DNA from: CAYYKD01 sp964471825
Lineage (GTDB): Bacteria; Spirochaetota; GWE2-31-10; CAYYKD01
Length of the DNA: 64,000 bases
Assembly: GCA_964471825.1 (NCBI GenBank)
Contig: CAYYKD010000006.1
Coordinates: 1-64,000 of the forward strand
Direction: 5' to 3'
Shown here piece by piece: positions 25,565-35,211 of this stretch; the first letter of the stretch is position 1; each line of letters begins with the position of its first letter. Both the position numbers and the translations under genes were made by a program. Under the pieces are notes generated by a model. That model was given only the letters and a program-made list of their open reading frames with translations. It was not told the DNA's origin and made no database searches.

Positions 25565-28500
25565 ATGAGAAATATTATTAAAATGTCTTTAATTTTTGTT
25601 TATTTAAGTTTATTAATTTGTATTTATAGCGACGATAGTCATATTTTTCAGAGATTAACTGTTGACAATGGGCTTTCAAATGCGAATATTTATGATATTG
25701 TGCAGGATTTTAGAGGTTTTCTCTGGATTGGAACAAGGGGTGGACTTCACAGATATGACGGATATGAATTTAAGATATATAAGCATGATATGGAAGATGA
25801 GAACTCACTTCGAGATAATTATATTACATGTCTGCTTGAGGATAGTAATAAAACATTATGGATTGGAACTGAACAGGGCGGATTAAGCAGGTTTGATTTG
25901 TTAACGGAGAAGTTTACAAACTTTGCGGCAAAAGATGATGATAATACAACTGTGAATGATAATCAGATATGGGGACTTCTTGAAGCTCCGGATGGGACCA
26001 TATGGATATCAACATTTTCCGGAGGTATAAATGTATTTGATCCAAAAACGCAAACTTTTACATATCTTAGGTATGATTCCGATGATGATTATTCAATAAG
26101 CGATGATAATGTTTGGCCTATGGTGATTGATAAGGATAATAACATTTGGGCGGGAACAGATCAATTCGGTTTAAATAAGTATGATTTCAAGGAAAAGAAG
26201 TTTTATAGATATGAGCATGACCCATATGATAGTTCATCTATAAGTAGTGATAGTGTCTGGGCATTATGTGTTGATAGTGATGGAGTTCTATGGGTTGGGA
26301 CAAGCGATAACGGATTGAATATGTATGATTCCGAGAATGATCGATTCATAAGGTATCTAAATGTGTCCGGAGATCCTTTGTCACTTAGTAATAATAGAAT
26401 AAGGTGTGTATTTGAGGATAAAGAGAAGAGGTTGTGGGTGGGGACTAATAATGGTCTTTCACTTTTTGATCGAAAATCTGGAACATTTACTAATTCGTAT
26501 AGTGATCCTTTAGATAAAACGACTTTATCTCACAGCATGATAAAAAAAGTTTTTCAGGATTCCTCAGGTGTTTTGTGGTTTGGGACTCGCGAGGGGTTAA
26601 GTAAATTAGTTTCAAGGAAGTTTACGCCATATTATATAAACTATAAGGGTGTTGATTTAGGAATACTAAATAGTATAAAAACAATAGTGAAACTTGAAAA
26701 TGGGGATGTATTTATAGCTACAAATGTAGGGCTATACAGGACTAGTGAAACTAATAATAATATTTATCATCAGATCCTGCCAACGAGAATTAATGGAATA
26801 CTTAAGGATATGAATGATGTGCTATGGATAGTAACTGAGTCTGAGTTATTGCGTTATGATGTTGCACGCGGTAAAATTGAAAAGAGAGATGAAAAAGGGG
26901 ATCTTACCAGACACTCTACATCTGAGATAGTGATGTACACAGATCACCTTAACAGATTGTGGTTCGGAACCGGAAGTAATGGGATTGCGTTGTATGATGA
27001 GAAGAATGATTCTATCAAATGGTATTCGGCTGATGAGGGGGCAATTGATTCATTAAGTAATAATGATATTGGATCTATGCTTGTTGATAGTTCAGGGAAT
27101 TTTTGGATAGGTACTGAAGGTGGCGGATTAAATAGATTTGTAGAGTCTGAGGGGAAATTCATCAAATATCCTGAATTAAAAGACAAGTTTGTTTATTCTA
27201 TGCGAGAGGATAGTAGTAAGAATATTTGGTTTGGTACTTTTAATGTGGGTTTAGTGATGTATGAGGTTAGTACCGGTAAATTTCATTACATAACAGAAAG
27301 TAACGGTCTTCCAAATAATCTTGTTAGAGGGGTTGAGATAGATAAGAATGATAATGTATGGATTTCAACCGAACGAGGTTTTGCAAAATATTCGATAAAA
27401 GATAAAAAGATGACTAATTTTGATGCAGATGATGGGATTCCATCTGTAATTTTTAGAAAGTCGTGTAGTTTTTCAGCTAATGATGGGGAGATGTTGTTTG
27501 GTACCAGTTTTGGATACATTTCATTCTACCCTTCAGAGATTCTAGATGATAATTTTGTTGCGCCGATATCAGTTTCCAGATTCTATATGGTTGGAAAGGA
27601 GTATAATGTAGCCAACTATATTTATAGCAATAGAGAGATTAAGATACCAAGTAATATTAATTACTTTTCTTTTGAGGTTAGCTCATTGAGTCTTAGATTT
27701 CCCGGTAAGAACCGATATGCATTTAAGCTTGACGGGATCGATAAAGAGTGGATCTATCTTGGCAATAACAGATATATACCGTTTTCTAATATGCACCCGG
27801 GCAGTTATAGATTGATGGTTAAAGGAACAAATAGTGATGGTCTTTGGAATGAAAAGGGGATGACGATAAGATTTAGGGTTGTTCCGCCATTTTACAGATC
27901 AATATTTGCCTATATATTGTATATATTATTAATAGTTACTGCCATTTCAATTCTCGTCAAGGCAAGGATTGATGTCAATAGAATAAAGATAGAAAAACTT
28001 CTGGAGCAGGAAAAGTTGAATCAGCAGATTGAGAAGGAGAAGATGCTCTCGTTAAGCAGACTTGTTGCAGGGATTGCTCATGAGATTAATACACCGGTCG
28101 GAATATGCATAACAGCATCAACACATCTTAATCAGGAATTAGAAAAAACGCTTATAGATTTTAATGAAGGTGTTCTTAAAAAAAGTACACTTGAGAAGTT
28201 TCTCGACTTGACAAAAGACAGCACCTCTCTGCTCTATAGTAATCTTTCTAAGGCGGATGATCTTGTTAGAAATTTTAAGAAACTCTCTATAGATCAGTCA
28301 ACTGAGAATGTTAGGGTATTTAATGTAAGAGATTATCTTGAGGCTATATTATTTGCACTCTCGCCTCAGATTAATAGAACAACTCATAAAACTGTTATTA
28401 ATTGTCCGACTGACATTATGATGAACAGTTTTCCGTCATCTATATCGCAGATATTCAATAATCTGGTTATAAATTCACTTACACATGGTTTTGCTGGTAA

Positions 28501-28789
28501 GGAGAATGGAACAATTCAAATAGATGTCAGTAAGATTGACGGTGTTGTTATCTTTGAATATAAAGATGATGGTGTTGGTGTGCCTCATGAAAATATCAAT
28601 ATGATATTCGATCCTTTTTTTACAACCAATAGAGCCGGAGGCGGCTCCGGTCTTGGACTTCATATTGTGTATAATCTTATTGTACAACAGTTAAAGGGTA
28701 CAATTAAGTGTTCGAGTGAGGTCGGAGCCGGTACGGTCTTCACGATAGAGATACCGGAAGATGTTTCGATTTATCATAAGAGTACATAG
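25565..28789 (+). CDS. two-component-regulator-propeller sensor histidine kinase
   Basis: This 1074-aa membrane kinase begins with a signal sequence. About 14 Reg_prop repeats (pattern LWIGT.GGL..F/YD) then form a double periplasmic beta-propeller (residues 30-660), followed by a Y_Y_Y domain (about 690-780) and one transmembrane helix (ILYILLIVTAISILV). The cytoplasmic coiled coil leads to a dimerisation domain with phospho-His in LVAGIAHEINTPVG, then HATPase_c with N-box FNNLVINSLTHGF, G1 DDGVGVP, F-box FDPFF and G2 GGSGLGLHIV. Unlike Bacteroides hybrid systems, no receiver or AraC domain is fused and no regulator is adjacent. The cognate regulator is unknown. The ligand is probably extracellular (glycans in characterised relatives). 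Confidence 0.85.
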   Translation: MRNIIKMSLIFVYLSLLICIYSDDSHIFQRLTVDNGLSNANIYDIVQDFRGFLWIGTRGGLHRYDGYEFKIYKHDMEDENSLRDNYITCLLEDSNKTLWIGTEQGGLSRFDLLTEKFTNFAAKDDDNTTVNDNQIWGLLEAPDGTIWISTFSGGINVFDPKTQTFTYLRYDSDDDYSISDDNVWPMVIDKDNNIWAGTDQFGLNKYDFKEKKFYRYEHDPYDSSSISSDSVWALCVDSDGVLWVGTSDNGLNMYDSENDRFIRYLNVSGDPLSLSNNRIRCVFEDKEKRLWVGTNNGLSLFDRKSGTFTNSYSDPLDKTTLSHSMIKKVFQDSSGVLWFGTREGLSKLVSRKFTPYYINYKGVDLGILNSIKTIVKLENGDVFIATNVGLYRTSETNNNIYHQILPTRINGILKDMNDVLWIVTESELLRYDVARGKIEKRDEKGDLTRHSTSEIVMYTDHLNRLWFGTGSNGIALYDEKNDSIKWYSADEGAIDSLSNNDIGSMLVDSSGNFWIGTEGGGLNRFVESEGKFIKYPELKDKFVYSMREDSSKNIWFGTFNVGLVMYEVSTGKFHYITESNGLPNNLVRGVEIDKNDNVWISTERGFAKYSIKDKKMTNFDADDGIPSVIFRKSCSFSANDGEMLFGTSFGYISFYPSEILDDNFVAPISVSRFYMVGKEYNVANYIYSNREIKIPSNINYFSFEVSSLSLRFPGKNRYAFKLDGIDKEWIYLGNNRYIPFSNMHPGSYRLMVKGTNSDGLWNEKGMTIRFRVVPPFYRSIFAYILYILLIVTAISILVKARIDVNRIKIEKLLEQEKLNQQIEKEKMLSLSRLVAGIAHEINTPVGICITASTHLNQELEKTLIDFNEGVLKKSTLEKFLDLTKDSTSLLYSNLSKADDLVRNFKKLSIDQSTENVRVFNVRDYLEAILFALSPQINRTTHKTVINCPTDIMMNSFPSSISQIFNNLVINSLTHGFAGKENGTIQIDVSKIDGVVIFEYKDDGVGVPHENINMIFDPFFTTNRAGGGSGLGLHIVYNLIVQQLKGTIKCSSEVGAGTVFTIEIPEDVSIYHKST

Positions 28790-28799
28790 TGTTATTATT

Positions 28800-28830
28800 T
28801 TTGCCCAGCCTCCATATATTGGGCAAATTT
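28800..28830 (+). terminator. hairpin terminator after propeller kinase
   Basis: TTGCCCA (28801-28807) pairs with TGGGCAA (28820-28826) and is followed by ATTTATTT. It lies 11 nt after the kinase stop. Confidence 0.6.
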
Positions 28831-28901
28831 ATTTAGAATATCTAATCACAATCCGATACTCTAATGTTAATTAAAGTTTATTATTTTGGCGGAGTGCAGA
28901 T

Positions 28902-30143
28902 TTGAAAAGGTTAATTTTAATATTTATATTGTGTATGTCAATAACCATATCTATTATATCTCAGGATATAGACACTCCGCCATTTGTCTCGGCGATTAGA
29001 ACATCTGTTATTGATAATAAAGTTATGCTTAGTTGGCGAAATCCTGTTAATTTTTCAAAAGAACTCGTGGTTCTTAGATCAACAATGGTAATAGATAGTG
29101 ATCAAATAATGGCTGTTGCTACAGTTGTTGCTGTTCTTAAGAACTATGAGCAGCAATATATTGACAGCCCGGAAACCGGAACTTGGTATTATGCAGTTGT
29201 TGTATCGGAGAAGGACGGGAAATTGGAGAATAATCGGTTGTATATGCATAGGAATTATACAACTAAGGGGATTGATATCAGACGAGTGCCTCTAACCGGG
29301 CTATCAAGCATCAAAGCTGAGGTTATTAATAATACAGTGAATTTATCATGGACCTATGATTCAACCGAAATAGAGGAGATGGGATTAATTATAAAGAGGC
29401 ACACAGTTCCAATATCATCTATAGAAGTAGCTGAGAGTTCTATCTCTATAGCTAGAATTACCACTACAACCAGAAATTTTATTGATGTGCCGGTTCCTAA
29501 CATTCGGTACTACTATGCAGTACTGTTTGATAAAGATAGGATGAATAAATATATCCCATCAGTCTCCTATACTGAAAATCCTGTAAATGTGAATTCAAGA
29601 ACAGAAGTGATAAATGACTTTTCATTTGATAATTTTATCCCTCTACCTTTGATAACACTTGATGTTAATCCACTGACAGGAGAGAAATTTGATGACCCAC
29701 TTCTGCTGAAGAGACCGGGGATTAAGAATTTAACTAATCAAAGCAAATCGGCACTTAATAAACATAGACAGGTATTCGCAGATGTGTTCAATGAATTTAT
29801 GCGGGAAAAATATTCGCATAACCGAATTCAGTTTAGTATGCTTGAGGATGAAGATCTATTTTTAAGTCTTAATCCAACAGATGAGTACATGAAGATTATT
29901 TCGATTATCAGGTCAAATTCAAGGCGTGAAGCAATTCCCATGCTGGAATCCTATATTGCTGAGCCATTGTCAGATCAAATGCTATCCAGACTTGGTTACT
30001 ATCTTGGGGCACTTTACTATGAAGCCGGGGACTACTATAAAGCATATATATTTTTGATTATGGGATATAACAATTACAAAAAGGAATGTATAAGATTTTT
30101 TTCGTCAATTTATCATAATATTTATGAAAATGTTAAAAAATAA
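28902..30143 (+). CDS. secreted FN3-like protein of unknown function
   Basis: The gene starts at TTG 28902, supported by GGAG (28891-28894) 7 nt upstream. The 413-aa product has a signal peptide and two fibronectin-III-like beta domains: about residues 28-110 (VMLSWRNPVNFSKELVVLRS) and 125-215 (VNLSWTYDSTEIEEMGLII). A helical C-terminus with TPR-like features (YYLGALYYEAGDYYKAYIFL) closes it. It probably sits in the periplasm or on the outer surface. I do not recognise a specific family. It precedes the rplM promoter and is not part of that operon. Confidence 0.6.
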   Translation: MKRLILIFILCMSITISIISQDIDTPPFVSAIRTSVIDNKVMLSWRNPVNFSKELVVLRSTMVIDSDQIMAVATVVAVLKNYEQQYIDSPETGTWYYAVVVSEKDGKLENNRLYMHRNYTTKGIDIRRVPLTGLSSIKAEVINNTVNLSWTYDSTEIEEMGLIIKRHTVPISSIEVAESSISIARITTTTRNFIDVPVPNIRYYYAVLFDKDRMNKYIPSVSYTENPVNVNSRTEVINDFSFDNFIPLPLITLDVNPLTGEKFDDPLLLKRPGIKNLTNQSKSALNKHRQVFADVFNEFMREKYSHNRIQFSMLEDEDLFLSLNPTDEYMKIISIIRSNSRREAIPMLESYIAEPLSDQMLSRLGYYLGALYYEAGDYYKAYIFLIMGYNNYKKECIRFFSSIYHNIYENVKK

Positions 30144-30164
30144 ACTTTATCCTCACGAAAGATA

Positions 30165-30193
30165 TTGACATTTTAAATAAAATAATATATTAT
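30165..30193 (+). promoter_or_regulatory. promoter of rplM-rpsI
   Basis: TTGACA (30165-30170), 17 nt, TATTAT (30188-30193), ending 33 nt before ATG 30227. This near-consensus promoter is expected for a ribosomal operon. Confidence 0.75.
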
Positions 30194-30226
30194 CCCTAAC
30201 CACTTATTATTGATTCGAGGAAGAAT

Positions 30227-30664
30227 ATGAACAGATACAAGTCATACAATGTTACACCGAAAGATGTAAAGAAACAATGGTACATTATTGATGCGACAGA
30301 TAAACCATTAGGGAAAGTCGCTGCTAAGGCTGCATATATATTGAGAGGTAAGAACAAACCTATATATACACCATACTTGGACACAGGCGATAATGTAATT
30401 ATTATCAACACAACAAAAGCTATAGTTACAGGTAATAAATTTACTGACAAACTGTACAGAAGACACTCCGGTTACCCGGGTGGACTTACAAGCACACCTT
30501 ATGGAAAAATGATGGAAAGAAAACCTACATTTCCTATGGAGGCTGCTATCAAGGGGATGTTACCAAAAGGACCTCTTGGAAGAGAAATGTTTAGAAATGT
30601 AAGAGTATATAAAGATGATAAATACAGAGAGATCGGCGTAAATCCTACAGCCGCATCTATATAA
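30227..30664 (+). CDS. rplM: 50S ribosomal protein L13
   Basis: The 145-aa L13 matches the family in length and motifs: WYIIDATDKPLGKVAAKAA near the N-terminus, KPIYTPYLDTGDNVIIIN and MLPKGPLGREMFRNVRVY near the C-terminus. It is encoded first in the standard rplM-rpsI operon; rpsI starts 16 nt downstream with its own AGGAG. GAGGAAG lies 4 nt before ATG 30227. Confidence 0.97.
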   Translation: MNRYKSYNVTPKDVKKQWYIIDATDKPLGKVAAKAAYILRGKNKPIYTPYLDTGDNVIIINTTKAIVTGNKFTDKLYRRHSGYPGGLTSTPYGKMMERKPTFPMEAAIKGMLPKGPLGREMFRNVRVYKDDKYREIGVNPTAASI

Positions 30665-30680
30665 TCAGGAGTAAAAGCAG

Positions 30681-31340
30681 ATGGCAAAGGCAACAGAAAA
30701 TAATACTGAAAATACAGAGCAAACTGAAAAAGTGGTAAAAGCACCTAAGGCACCAAAAGTACCAAAGGCTGAAAAAACCGAAGAAGGGGTAGTTGAGAAA
30801 TCGGCAGATAAGCCTAAAGCTAAACCTACCGAAAAAACAACAGAGAAGAAAGCAGAAAAACCTGCTGCACCAAAAAAAGCGGCTGCATCATCAGTATCAA
30901 AGGCGGCAGTTAAGCCTGCAGCTAAAACTTCTAAGCCGGTTATGATGAAACCTGATAATGCTATATGTGCAACCGGAAGAAGAAAGACATCTGTTGCAAG
31001 AGTTAGACTAGTTAAAGGAAAAGGTGCTATAATTGTAAATGGCAAGGCGGTAAATGAGTATTTTCCTGCCGGTGTATATGAAATGGTTGTCAGACAACCC
31101 TTGGAAGTAACAAACTTCAAAAATGATTATGATATAAAAGTAAATGTATATGGCGGGGGATTATCAGGTCAGGCAGGTGCAATAAGATTAGGAATAAGTA
31201 GAGCACTTGACATTATTGATCCTACAAATCACTCAGCATTAAAAGCTAACAAGTTTTTTACAAGAGATCCGAGAATGGTTGAAAGAAAGAAATTTGGTAG
31301 AAAAAAGGCAAGAAAGAGATTCCAATTCTCAAAAAGATAA
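30681..31340 (+). CDS. rpsI: 30S ribosomal protein S9 with long Lys/Ala/Pro-rich N-terminal extension
   Basis: The C-terminal 130 residues are ordinary S9: ATGRRKTSVARVRL (about 97-110), GGGLSGQAGAIRLGISRAL and the basic tail KFGRKKARKRFQFSKR that reaches the ribosomal P site. Before the core lie about 88 extra residues, rich in K, A, P, E and T (VKAPKAPKVPKAEK, EKPAAPKKAAAS), with no predicted fold. Bacterial S9 usually has about 130 residues, so the extension is unusual. The ATG at 30681 has AGGAG upstream and no internal ATG with a site precedes the core, so the long form is the annotated product. Confidence 0.93.
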   Translation: MAKATENNTENTEQTEKVVKAPKAPKVPKAEKTEEGVVEKSADKPKAKPTEKTTEKKAEKPAAPKKAAASSVSKAAVKPAAKTSKPVMMKPDNAICATGRRKTSVARVRLVKGKGAIIVNGKAVNEYFPAGVYEMVVRQPLEVTNFKNDYDIKVNVYGGGLSGQAGAIRLGISRALDIIDPTNHSALKANKFFTRDPRMVERKKFGRKKARKRFQFSKR

Positions 31341-31380
31341 TATCCGGCAGAGTTTTATATCTGCATATTATAAAGTTAAG

Positions 31381-31406
31381 AGAGGCTGCCGGATGGCAGC
31401 CTTTTT
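31381..31406 (+). terminator. rho-independent terminator after rpsI
   Basis: AGGCTGCC (31383-31390), loop GGAT, GGCAGCCT (31395-31402), then TTTT. This is a strong stem directly after the ribosomal operon. Confidence 0.9.
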
Positions 31407-31475
31407 GTATAATACAATAGTGGTGTAGCCCTTACAAAGAATATTTATTCCTTGTAAGGAAGTTCAAAGGTATAT

Positions 31476-31943
31476 ATGAATAAAAAGGAAGCAGCTCTAA
31501 ACAGGGCGATAATTATTACAGAACATTCATTTCAGTTTGAAAAAATTCTCAAACTAAAACTTATGAAAGCTGGTTTTAAGAATGATGAGATAGGTTATGC
31601 AATCTCAAAGTTAAAAGAAGCAGGCCTTATAAATGATTTTAAATTTGCTCATTCCTATGGCGAAAGTCTTATAGGTAATAAGCAATGCGGACCATCTAAG
31701 GTTATTGCTGCTCTGGTTCAAAAAGGGCTGGATTTTTCTGTTGCAACTCAGATAACAGCAAATTTAATTGAAAATGCCGGAGGGGAAGCGGCTGTTTTAA
31801 AGTCATTTATTGATAAGTCACAAATTGATCTATCAGATATCAAGTCACAATCTGACAAAGAAAAACTAGTCCGTAAGCTATCTGCTAAGGGTTTTACTTC
31901 AAAGACTATTTTTGCTTCATTAAATATTTCATCTGAGGAGTAA
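31476..31943 (+). CDS. recX: RecX-like regulatory protein
   Basis: This 155-aa all-helical protein has the three-repeat RecX layout: LKLKLMKAGFKNDEIGYAISKLKEAGLINDFKFAHSYGES, a middle repeat with GPSKVIAALVQKGL, and the C-terminal LVRKLSAKGFTSKTIFASL. RecX modulates RecA filament formation. Similarity is moderate but the helix pattern and length agree. recA is not in the window. It is followed by the antiporter gene after 51 nt. Confidence 0.75.
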   Translation: MNKKEAALNRAIIITEHSFQFEKILKLKLMKAGFKNDEIGYAISKLKEAGLINDFKFAHSYGESLIGNKQCGPSKVIAALVQKGLDFSVATQITANLIENAGGEAAVLKSFIDKSQIDLSDIKSQSDKEKLVRKLSAKGFTSKTIFASLNISSEE

Positions 31944-31994
31944 GTTCTTTTCGCTGGAGGCACCATAAATATATTTGTTATCAGGAGGAGTCCT

Positions 31995-34478
31995 ATGTTG
32001 CTAAAAGATCCCATTTTACTTTTCGGAATGCTTCTCTCAATTATATTTTTTGGTCCAGTTATAGCCAAGAGAATTAAGGTCTCAGAGCTTGTCTTATTTA
32101 TTGTTGCCGGAGTTCTTATTGGTCCCTATTTATTTAAGCTTACATCTCCTGAAAATATAATAAAAGACTTTGGATATATCGGGTTGTTGTATATTCTCTT
32201 TATTGCAGGTCTTGAGATCGATATGCATAGAGTAAAAAAGAGTCCATCGGAACCTATGCTCTTTGGTATTCTAACATTTATAATTCCGCTTGTTGCCGGT
32301 TTCTTATTAGGCTTTTACTACTTAAGACTGGACATTGTTTCTAGTTTATTATTTGGAAGTCTCTTCTCTTCTCATACTATTATCCCCTATCCGATTATTA
32401 CTAAACTTGGACTTGTTAAGCACAGGGCAGCAACAACCTCCATCGGAGGGACTATTATAACCGATATTCTTGCAATGCTTGTTTTAGCACTAACAGTATC
32501 GCTGCATAGTTCAAATGAAGGCGGCCTGGTTTGGATAAGGTTATTTGTCTCCCTGGCATTATTGGTTACAATATCATTTATCTTAGTACCTCTATTAGCT
32601 CGTTATGTTTTTAATAAACTTGCAGATGATGAAAATACAGAATTTATATTTGTATTGATGATTGTTTTTCTTCTAAGCTATCTTGCACAAGTAGCCGGTA
32701 TGGAAAAAATTATAGGTGCATTTCTTGCCGGTATTGCACTTAATAATCTGATTCCTGAAAAAAGTATTCTTATGAATAAAATAAAATTTACAGGTAACTC
32801 AATCTTTATTCCTGCATTTCTTGTATCAGTCGGTATGATTATAAATATTAAAATATTTACAACATCTAAAACTGCAATTATTTTAGCAATTCTTATGACT
32901 GTTGTTGTATCTGTTACAAAGTTGATTGCTTCATTTATAAATGGTTTGATAAGGGGATACTCAAGCGTTGAAAATATGCTTGTTTTTGGTCTAACTGTAA
33001 ATCAGGCGGCGGCAACATTAGCAGCGGGGCTTGTTGGTTATAATTATGGCATGCTTTCGGAAGAAATACTGGCAGGTATCATTTTTATGATCACTATTAC
33101 CTGTTTTATGGGACCTGTCATCACAGGTATTTTTGGTAAAAAAATTGTATTATCAAGTGTAACTAAAACTGATAACAAGCTAAGATTCATTAATAAAATA
33201 CTAATTCCTCTTAAGCCGGAAAATGATTATAAAAGGCTTATAGATTTTTCACTTCTTATGATTGAAAAAAACAATGTTGATTCACTGCATACACTCTTTG
33301 TTAAGACAGATATGAGTGAGAGCAATGAAAACTTTCTTGGTGAGAAGGTTCTTAAACTTGCATCAGAGTATGCAAGGGGGGCAGATATGATAGTGACTAC
33401 CGAAACAAGATTTGATTTAAATGTTGTTTCCGGTGTTAATAGGACGACTAAGGATCTATCTGCGGACGCTTTATGTCTTGAGTGGGAGAATTCAAGTATT
33501 AGTCCGTTCTATATATTTGGATCGACACTTGATGATATTGTAAACAATTCTAACCGTTCAGTATTTATTAATAGATTTGTAAATCCGATTAATACCTCCG
33601 ATAGATTCATAATAATAATACCGCCATATCTGATAAGGTTTGACTATCTTTATGATATAATTAATTGTCTGTACAAGATATCAATTCAGTTACAGACTGA
33701 AATGGTTTTTGTTTCACATGGAGATTTTACACAGGAGATCGAAGAGCATCTAAGTAGAAATAAAAACAAACTAAAACTTGATAAATGGAAGATTGTGAAT
33801 ATGCATTCATTTTCTTTAAATTGTATTGTTGAATCATTAAGAAATAATATATCTCAGACAGATCATATTTTTCTGTTATCTGAGAGAATCGGTCGTGCAG
33901 CATGGCAGCCTGTCTTAAATAAGCTGCCGTCAAGATTGTCTGTTGAATTTCCTCAGCACAACCTGACTGTAGTTTTTTCAGATACAACTTCCGGTTACTC
34001 GATTTTGGAGGGCCACTCAGTTACCGTAAATGAAAGTGCATTAAAGCCAATTAATGATATCGGAGTAGTTAAAGTAAGTGGAAGTGCTTTTGTAGATGAA
34101 CTGGTGAAATATATTAGAAAGAAGTTCAAGTTTTCACTAAGCGAAAATGTTGGGAAATTATTACAGCGAGTACTTAAAACGGGACTTCAAGAATCAATTC
34201 TGTTGAATGTAGATACGCTATTTCTTCACTATCATGAAGATTTTATAACTGAGCCATTAATTGTTATATTTGTTAACTCAAAGGGGTTCAGCTATGATGA
34301 TAAAAGCTACAAGGTAGTTATTACGCTTCTATCGCCGGTCGATTATCCATCAAATGCTCATATAAAAAATCTACAGAGAATAGTCAGATTGGTAAAGCAG
34401 CCTGAATTTATCGAAACGCTTTTAAGATCAACGGTAAATTTAAAAATTTTTGTTAATAGATTATTTAAGGAAGTTTAA
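31995..34478 (+). CDS. CPA2-family cation/proton antiporter with C-terminal cytoplasmic domain
   Basis: This 827-aa inner-membrane transporter has an N-terminal Na+/H+ exchanger domain with about 12 transmembrane segments (residues 5-385). It includes the family stretches GLLYILFIAGLEIDMHR, SSHTIIPYPI and GAFLAGIALNN. The roughly 430-residue soluble C-terminal domain resembles tandem universal-stress-like folds, not the TrkA-N domain of KefB/KefC. It probably exchanges K+ or Na+ for H+ in pH or osmotic homeostasis. AGGAGG (31983-31988) precedes ATG 31995. Confidence 0.8.
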   Translation: MLLKDPILLFGMLLSIIFFGPVIAKRIKVSELVLFIVAGVLIGPYLFKLTSPENIIKDFGYIGLLYILFIAGLEIDMHRVKKSPSEPMLFGILTFIIPLVAGFLLGFYYLRLDIVSSLLFGSLFSSHTIIPYPIITKLGLVKHRAATTSIGGTIITDILAMLVLALTVSLHSSNEGGLVWIRLFVSLALLVTISFILVPLLARYVFNKLADDENTEFIFVLMIVFLLSYLAQVAGMEKIIGAFLAGIALNNLIPEKSILMNKIKFTGNSIFIPAFLVSVGMIINIKIFTTSKTAIILAILMTVVVSVTKLIASFINGLIRGYSSVENMLVFGLTVNQAAATLAAGLVGYNYGMLSEEILAGIIFMITITCFMGPVITGIFGKKIVLSSVTKTDNKLRFINKILIPLKPENDYKRLIDFSLLMIEKNNVDSLHTLFVKTDMSESNENFLGEKVLKLASEYARGADMIVTTETRFDLNVVSGVNRTTKDLSADALCLEWENSSISPFYIFGSTLDDIVNNSNRSVFINRFVNPINTSDRFIIIIPPYLIRFDYLYDIINCLYKISIQLQTEMVFVSHGDFTQEIEEHLSRNKNKLKLDKWKIVNMHSFSLNCIVESLRNNISQTDHIFLLSERIGRAAWQPVLNKLPSRLSVEFPQHNLTVVFSDTTSGYSILEGHSVTVNESALKPINDIGVVKVSGSAFVDELVKYIRKKFKFSLSENVGKLLQRVLKTGLQESILLNVDTLFLHYHEDFITEPLIVIFVNSKGFSYDDKSYKVVITLLSPVDYPSNAHIKNLQRIVRLVKQPEFIETLLRSTVNLKIFVNRLFKEV

Positions 34479-34507
34479 CTCTCTGATAATATTCCGACAA
34501 TGTTTAT

Positions 34508-35211
34508 ATGATCTTTAAAAAACTATTATTCTTAGTTGTTACACTCTATTTATTCTCAATATTCTCTTTACCACAGTTATTTGGTCAGTCTATAAGTAAA
34601 TCCTATATTCAGGTCTACGGCGAAGGCAAAATCGGACAACATTTTAACAAGGACCTTAATGAGGTCTGGTTTACGACAGAAGACGCAGTCCTTATGGCTC
34701 AGAGTGAAATTTTTGAATTTATAGCCGGAATGGTTTATGGTTATAGATTTGAATTAACAACAGAAAACCCTGTAACCGGCAGGAAAGGTTTTTTTGATAT
34801 AACAAAGATTTCCGGCATCAGAAGAAATGATCCTAATTTAAAATTGAGTCAACTGGAAGAATCTCCCACTTCCTTAAAACTTCAGGCGACCTATAGGCTT
34901 CATGAGGCACAGAAAAACTATATAAATGGATTTATGGGATCAGAAGGTCAGTTGACAAAAGGAACCGGCCGTTGTGAGTATCAGCTTGATTGGGGGAAAA
35001 GGATAGATGCTTATAAAGAAGCTATTAATAGTGGAATTATAAATACAAGATGTAATGCTATAATTTTTACTTGAAGTCAAGACCTCTCTTTGTTACAGGA
35101 AAAGTCCTTATAGATGAAACACCGCTATTTTTTCTTCAGAGCGGATACTATACTGTTACAGTAAAATTTCATCTTAAAGTAGATTCCATCTCATATGAAG
35201 ATGTGTATTAA
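34508..35211 (+). pseudogene. secreted LPP20-like protein with one-base frameshift
   Basis: The exported protein starts at ATG 34508 with a signal peptide (FKKLLFLVVTLYLFSIFSLPQLFG). The frame closes at TGA 35072, but coding continues in the next frame (YLKSRPLFVTGKVLIDETPL to VDSISYEDVY) and ends at TAA 35209. A single missing T in the T5 tract near 35062-35067 would join the two as AIIF-YLKSRPLF. The whole would have about 234 residues and resembles the LPP20-like gene at 23446. This is either a homopolymer base-call error or a recent mutation. It precedes the mannosyltransferase gene, with the ends overlapping by 17 nt. Confidence 0.6.

Noticed and set aside
30665..31120. 151-aa hydrophobic ORF antisense to rpsI
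   Set aside because: Its Ala/Phe/Ser composition is the mirror of Lys/Ala/Pro codons in the S9 extension; there is no ribosome site.
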